Assembly: GCA_018399375.1 (NCBI GenBank)
Contig: JAGYOV010000060.1
Location: forward strand, 1 to 6,288
Length of the DNA: 6,288 bases
Direction of reading: 5' to 3'
From: Dehalococcoidia bacterium
GTDB lineage: Bacteria > Chloroflexota > Dehalococcoidia > GIF9 > AB-539-J10
A model generated the notes under the pieces. The model saw only the letters and a program-made list of their open reading frames with translations. It was not told the origin of the DNA and made no database searches. Within the stretch, counting starts at the first letter, position 1; each line of letters opens with the position of its first letter. Shown here one piece after another: positions 5,502 to 6,288 of this stretch. The position numbers and the translations under genes were made by a program.

Positions 5502-5575
5502 TATACTTGAATTGTAGATGTGGCGGAAGTATGTGTTATACTTCTACAGAAAAATTGCAGTAATTTGGTGGACAA
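5502..5575 (+). promoter_or_regulatory. rpsF upstream region: tandem -10 boxes, inverted repeat and ribosome site
   Basis: Two TATACT boxes lie 35 bases apart at 5502-5507 and 5537-5542. The second is preceded by TGT, making an extended -10, and would give a leader of about 27 bases. It is embedded in a perfect seven-base inverted repeat, GAAGTAT (5526-5532) and ATACTTC (5538-5544), which could be an operator or, in a transcript from the upstream box, a hairpin. No good -35 is visible for either box. GGTGG at 5567-5571 lies four bases before the rpsF ATG and is a plausible ribosome site. Confidence 0.5.
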
Positions 5576-5863
5576 ATGCGTGATTATGAATTAGTAACTA
5601 TGGTAAGGCCCGACATCGATGAAGAGGGGTTAAATGGGACGGTAGACAGGCTAGGTAAATTTGTTGGAGAACACGGAGGAGAGATAAATGAGAGCGATAG
5701 GTGGAAAAAGCGCAGGTTGGCTTATCCTGTAAAGAAGTTTATGGAAGCTAACTATATATTGGCGCGTTTCAAGCTGGATGCTTCATCAGTCAAGGAGCTT
5801 GAGCGGGAGATAAGAAGTTGGGAAGAGGTTTTGCGATATCTTATAGTGAAAGTGGAGAATTGA
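5576..5863 (+). CDS. rpsF: Small ribosomal subunit protein bS6
   Basis: bS6 is a ferredoxin-like-fold protein that binds the central domain of 16S rRNA as a heterodimer with bS18 during platform assembly. The 95-residue protein has the usual length. Family hallmarks are the first strand YELVTMVRPD (4-13), the basic WKKRRLAYPVKK block (43-54; usually WGKRRLAYPI), EANYILARF (57-65) and the terminal strand LRYLIVKVE (86-94). The stop is followed at once by a second in-frame TGA, and then ssb begins three bases after the first stop. The gene leads the rpsF-ssb-rpsR operon, which is conserved across bacteria and is often autoregulated by the bS6-bS18 pair through a leader RNA. I could not match that known leader motif here. 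Confidence 0.96.
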   Translation: MRDYELVTMVRPDIDEEGLNGTVDRLGKFVGEHGGEINESDRWKKRRLAYPVKKFMEANYILARFKLDASSVKELEREIRSWEEVLRYLIVKVEN

Positions 5864-5866
5864 TGA

Positions 5867-6253
5867 ATGGCTAGTTTGAATAAGGTGCTGCTCATTGGCA
5901 ATCTTGGAGGGGATCCCGAGATGCGGTACACTCCTAGTGGTAAGCCGGTGACTTCTTTTCGTATGGCTACTAACTATGTTTATACGACCTCCAGTGGAGA
6001 GCGTCGGGAAGAGACGGACTGGTTTAGGGTCACTGTATGGGGCAAACAGGCTGAGAGTTGTAATCAATACCTGTCTAAAGGCAAGCAGGTTTATGTTGAG
6101 GGCAGGTTGCACGCGCATAGTTGGGAGGGGCAGGATGGACAGGCGCGTACTAGCCTTGAAGTGACGGCGAATCGGGTATTTCTTCTTGATAGGCGGGCTG
6201 GTTCTTCCTCTGACGAGGGGGAGATTGAGCCAGAAGATTTGCCATTTGAGTAA
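5867..6253 (+). CDS. ssb: Single-stranded DNA-binding protein
   Basis: SSB coats single-stranded DNA in replication, recombination and repair, and recruits partner enzymes through its acidic C-terminal tip. The OB fold fills about residues 1-108: NKVLLIGNLGGDPEMRYTPSG (5-25), the aromatic positions W52, F53 and W59, the VYVEGRL strand (76-82), W86 and NRVFLLDRR (102-110). The disordered tail is short, about 18 residues, giving only 128 in total against roughly 150-180 in many bacteria. It ends in EPEDLPFE: the canonical tip ends at PF, so one extra Glu follows the Phe. GGAG at 5854-5857 is the ribosome site, nine bases before the ATG at 5867. The gene sits three bases after the rpsF stop, so translation is probably coupled. 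Confidence 0.96.
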   Translation: MASLNKVLLIGNLGGDPEMRYTPSGKPVTSFRMATNYVYTTSSGERREETDWFRVTVWGKQAESCNQYLSKGKQVYVEGRLHAHSWEGQDGQARTSLEVTANRVFLLDRRAGSSSDEGEIEPEDLPFE

Positions 6254-6258
6254 TGATT

Positions 6259-6264
6259 AAGGAG
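6259..6264 (+). promoter_or_regulatory. Ribosome binding site deciding the probable rpsR start
   Basis: AAGGAG is a full Shine-Dalgarno core. Its six-base distance favours the GTG at 6271, while it lies inside the reading frame if the ATG at 6253 is used. Confidence 0.6.
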
Positions 6265-6270
6265 AAAAAG

Positions 6271-6288
6271 GTGAACGAACCCAGAAAG
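6271..6288 (+). CDS. rpsR: Probable start of small ribosomal subunit protein bS18 (cut by window edge)
   Basis: Only six codons (MNEPRK) are visible, so the call rests on position: rpsR directly follows ssb in the conserved rpsF-ssb-rpsR operon. AAGGAG at 6259-6264 lies six bases before the GTG at 6271, an ideal spacing. An in-frame ATG at 6253, overlapping the last base of the ssb stop (TAATG), would add six residues (MIKEKK) and could be used by translational reinitiation, but it has no ribosome site of its own. A basic N-terminus suits bS18 but is not diagnostic. Confidence 0.6.

Larger units (their letters stand above)
5202..5575. other. 374-base gap between divergent thiL and rpsF
   Basis: This is the only long stretch without a recognisable gene. 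Its left edge is the thiL promoter and its right edge holds the rpsF promoter region. Between them lie three stem-loops (5274-5374) and a run of seven T at 5440-5446 that is not preceded by a convincing hairpin. A 68-codon frame (plus, 5250-5456) lacks a ribosome site and resembles no family I know, so I do not call it a gene. No tRNA, rRNA or transposon end is visible. Confidence 0.7.

Noticed and set aside
1..6288. Mobile element, CRISPR array, toxin-antitoxin or defence system
   Set aside because: No repeat arrays, transposase or integrase motifs, or paired small genes were seen. All recognisable genes are housekeeping apart from the hotdog-HAD fusion.

Overview
The window is ordinary, densely coded bacterial chromosome of moderate GC, with no sign of phage, plasmid, insertion sequence, CRISPR array, tRNA or rRNA. 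It carries nine protein genes, two of them cut by the window edges, and one gene-poor gap of about 374 bases. The order thiL-tsaE-tsaB beside rpsF-ssb-rpsR, together with ftsH, rsfS and ndk, makes me think of Chloroflexota (Dehalococcoidia-like). That is inference from gene content and protein flavour, not proof.

Layout. Bases 1-985 (minus) hold the N-terminal half of the membrane AAA+ protease FtsH. A 144-base divergent spacer separates it from rsfS (plus, 1130-1486), the ribosome silencing factor. rsfS meets ndk (minus, 1498-1944) tail to tail, with 11 bases between the stops. Reading leftward from 5201, thiL, tsaE, tsaB, a hotdog-HAD fusion gene and ndk are packed with overlaps or a 27-base gap and look like one operon. 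On the right, rpsF (5576-5863), ssb (5867-6253) and the first codons of a probable rpsR form the classic bS6-SSB-bS18 operon on the plus strand.

How the genes work together. The thiL operon mixes thiamine diphosphate synthesis (ThiL), two partners of the tRNA t6A37 modification machinery (TsaE and TsaB), a bifunctional-looking hydrolase and nucleoside diphosphate kinase. RsfS, bS6 and bS18 concern the ribosome, SSB serves replication and repair, and FtsH serves membrane protein quality control. The tsaD gene, which TsaE and TsaB need, is not in the window.

The least ordinary items are: (1) an in-frame fusion of a PaaI-like hotdog thioesterase domain to a beta-phosphoglucomutase-like HAD domain; (2) an identical 13-base near-palindrome containing an extended -10 box directly before both thiL and ftsH, predicting leaderless or nearly leaderless mRNAs; (3) three consecutive stem-loops in the thiL-rpsF gap; (4) an SSB whose acidic tip carries one residue after the usual terminal Phe. 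I see no clear new multi-gene defence or mobile system.
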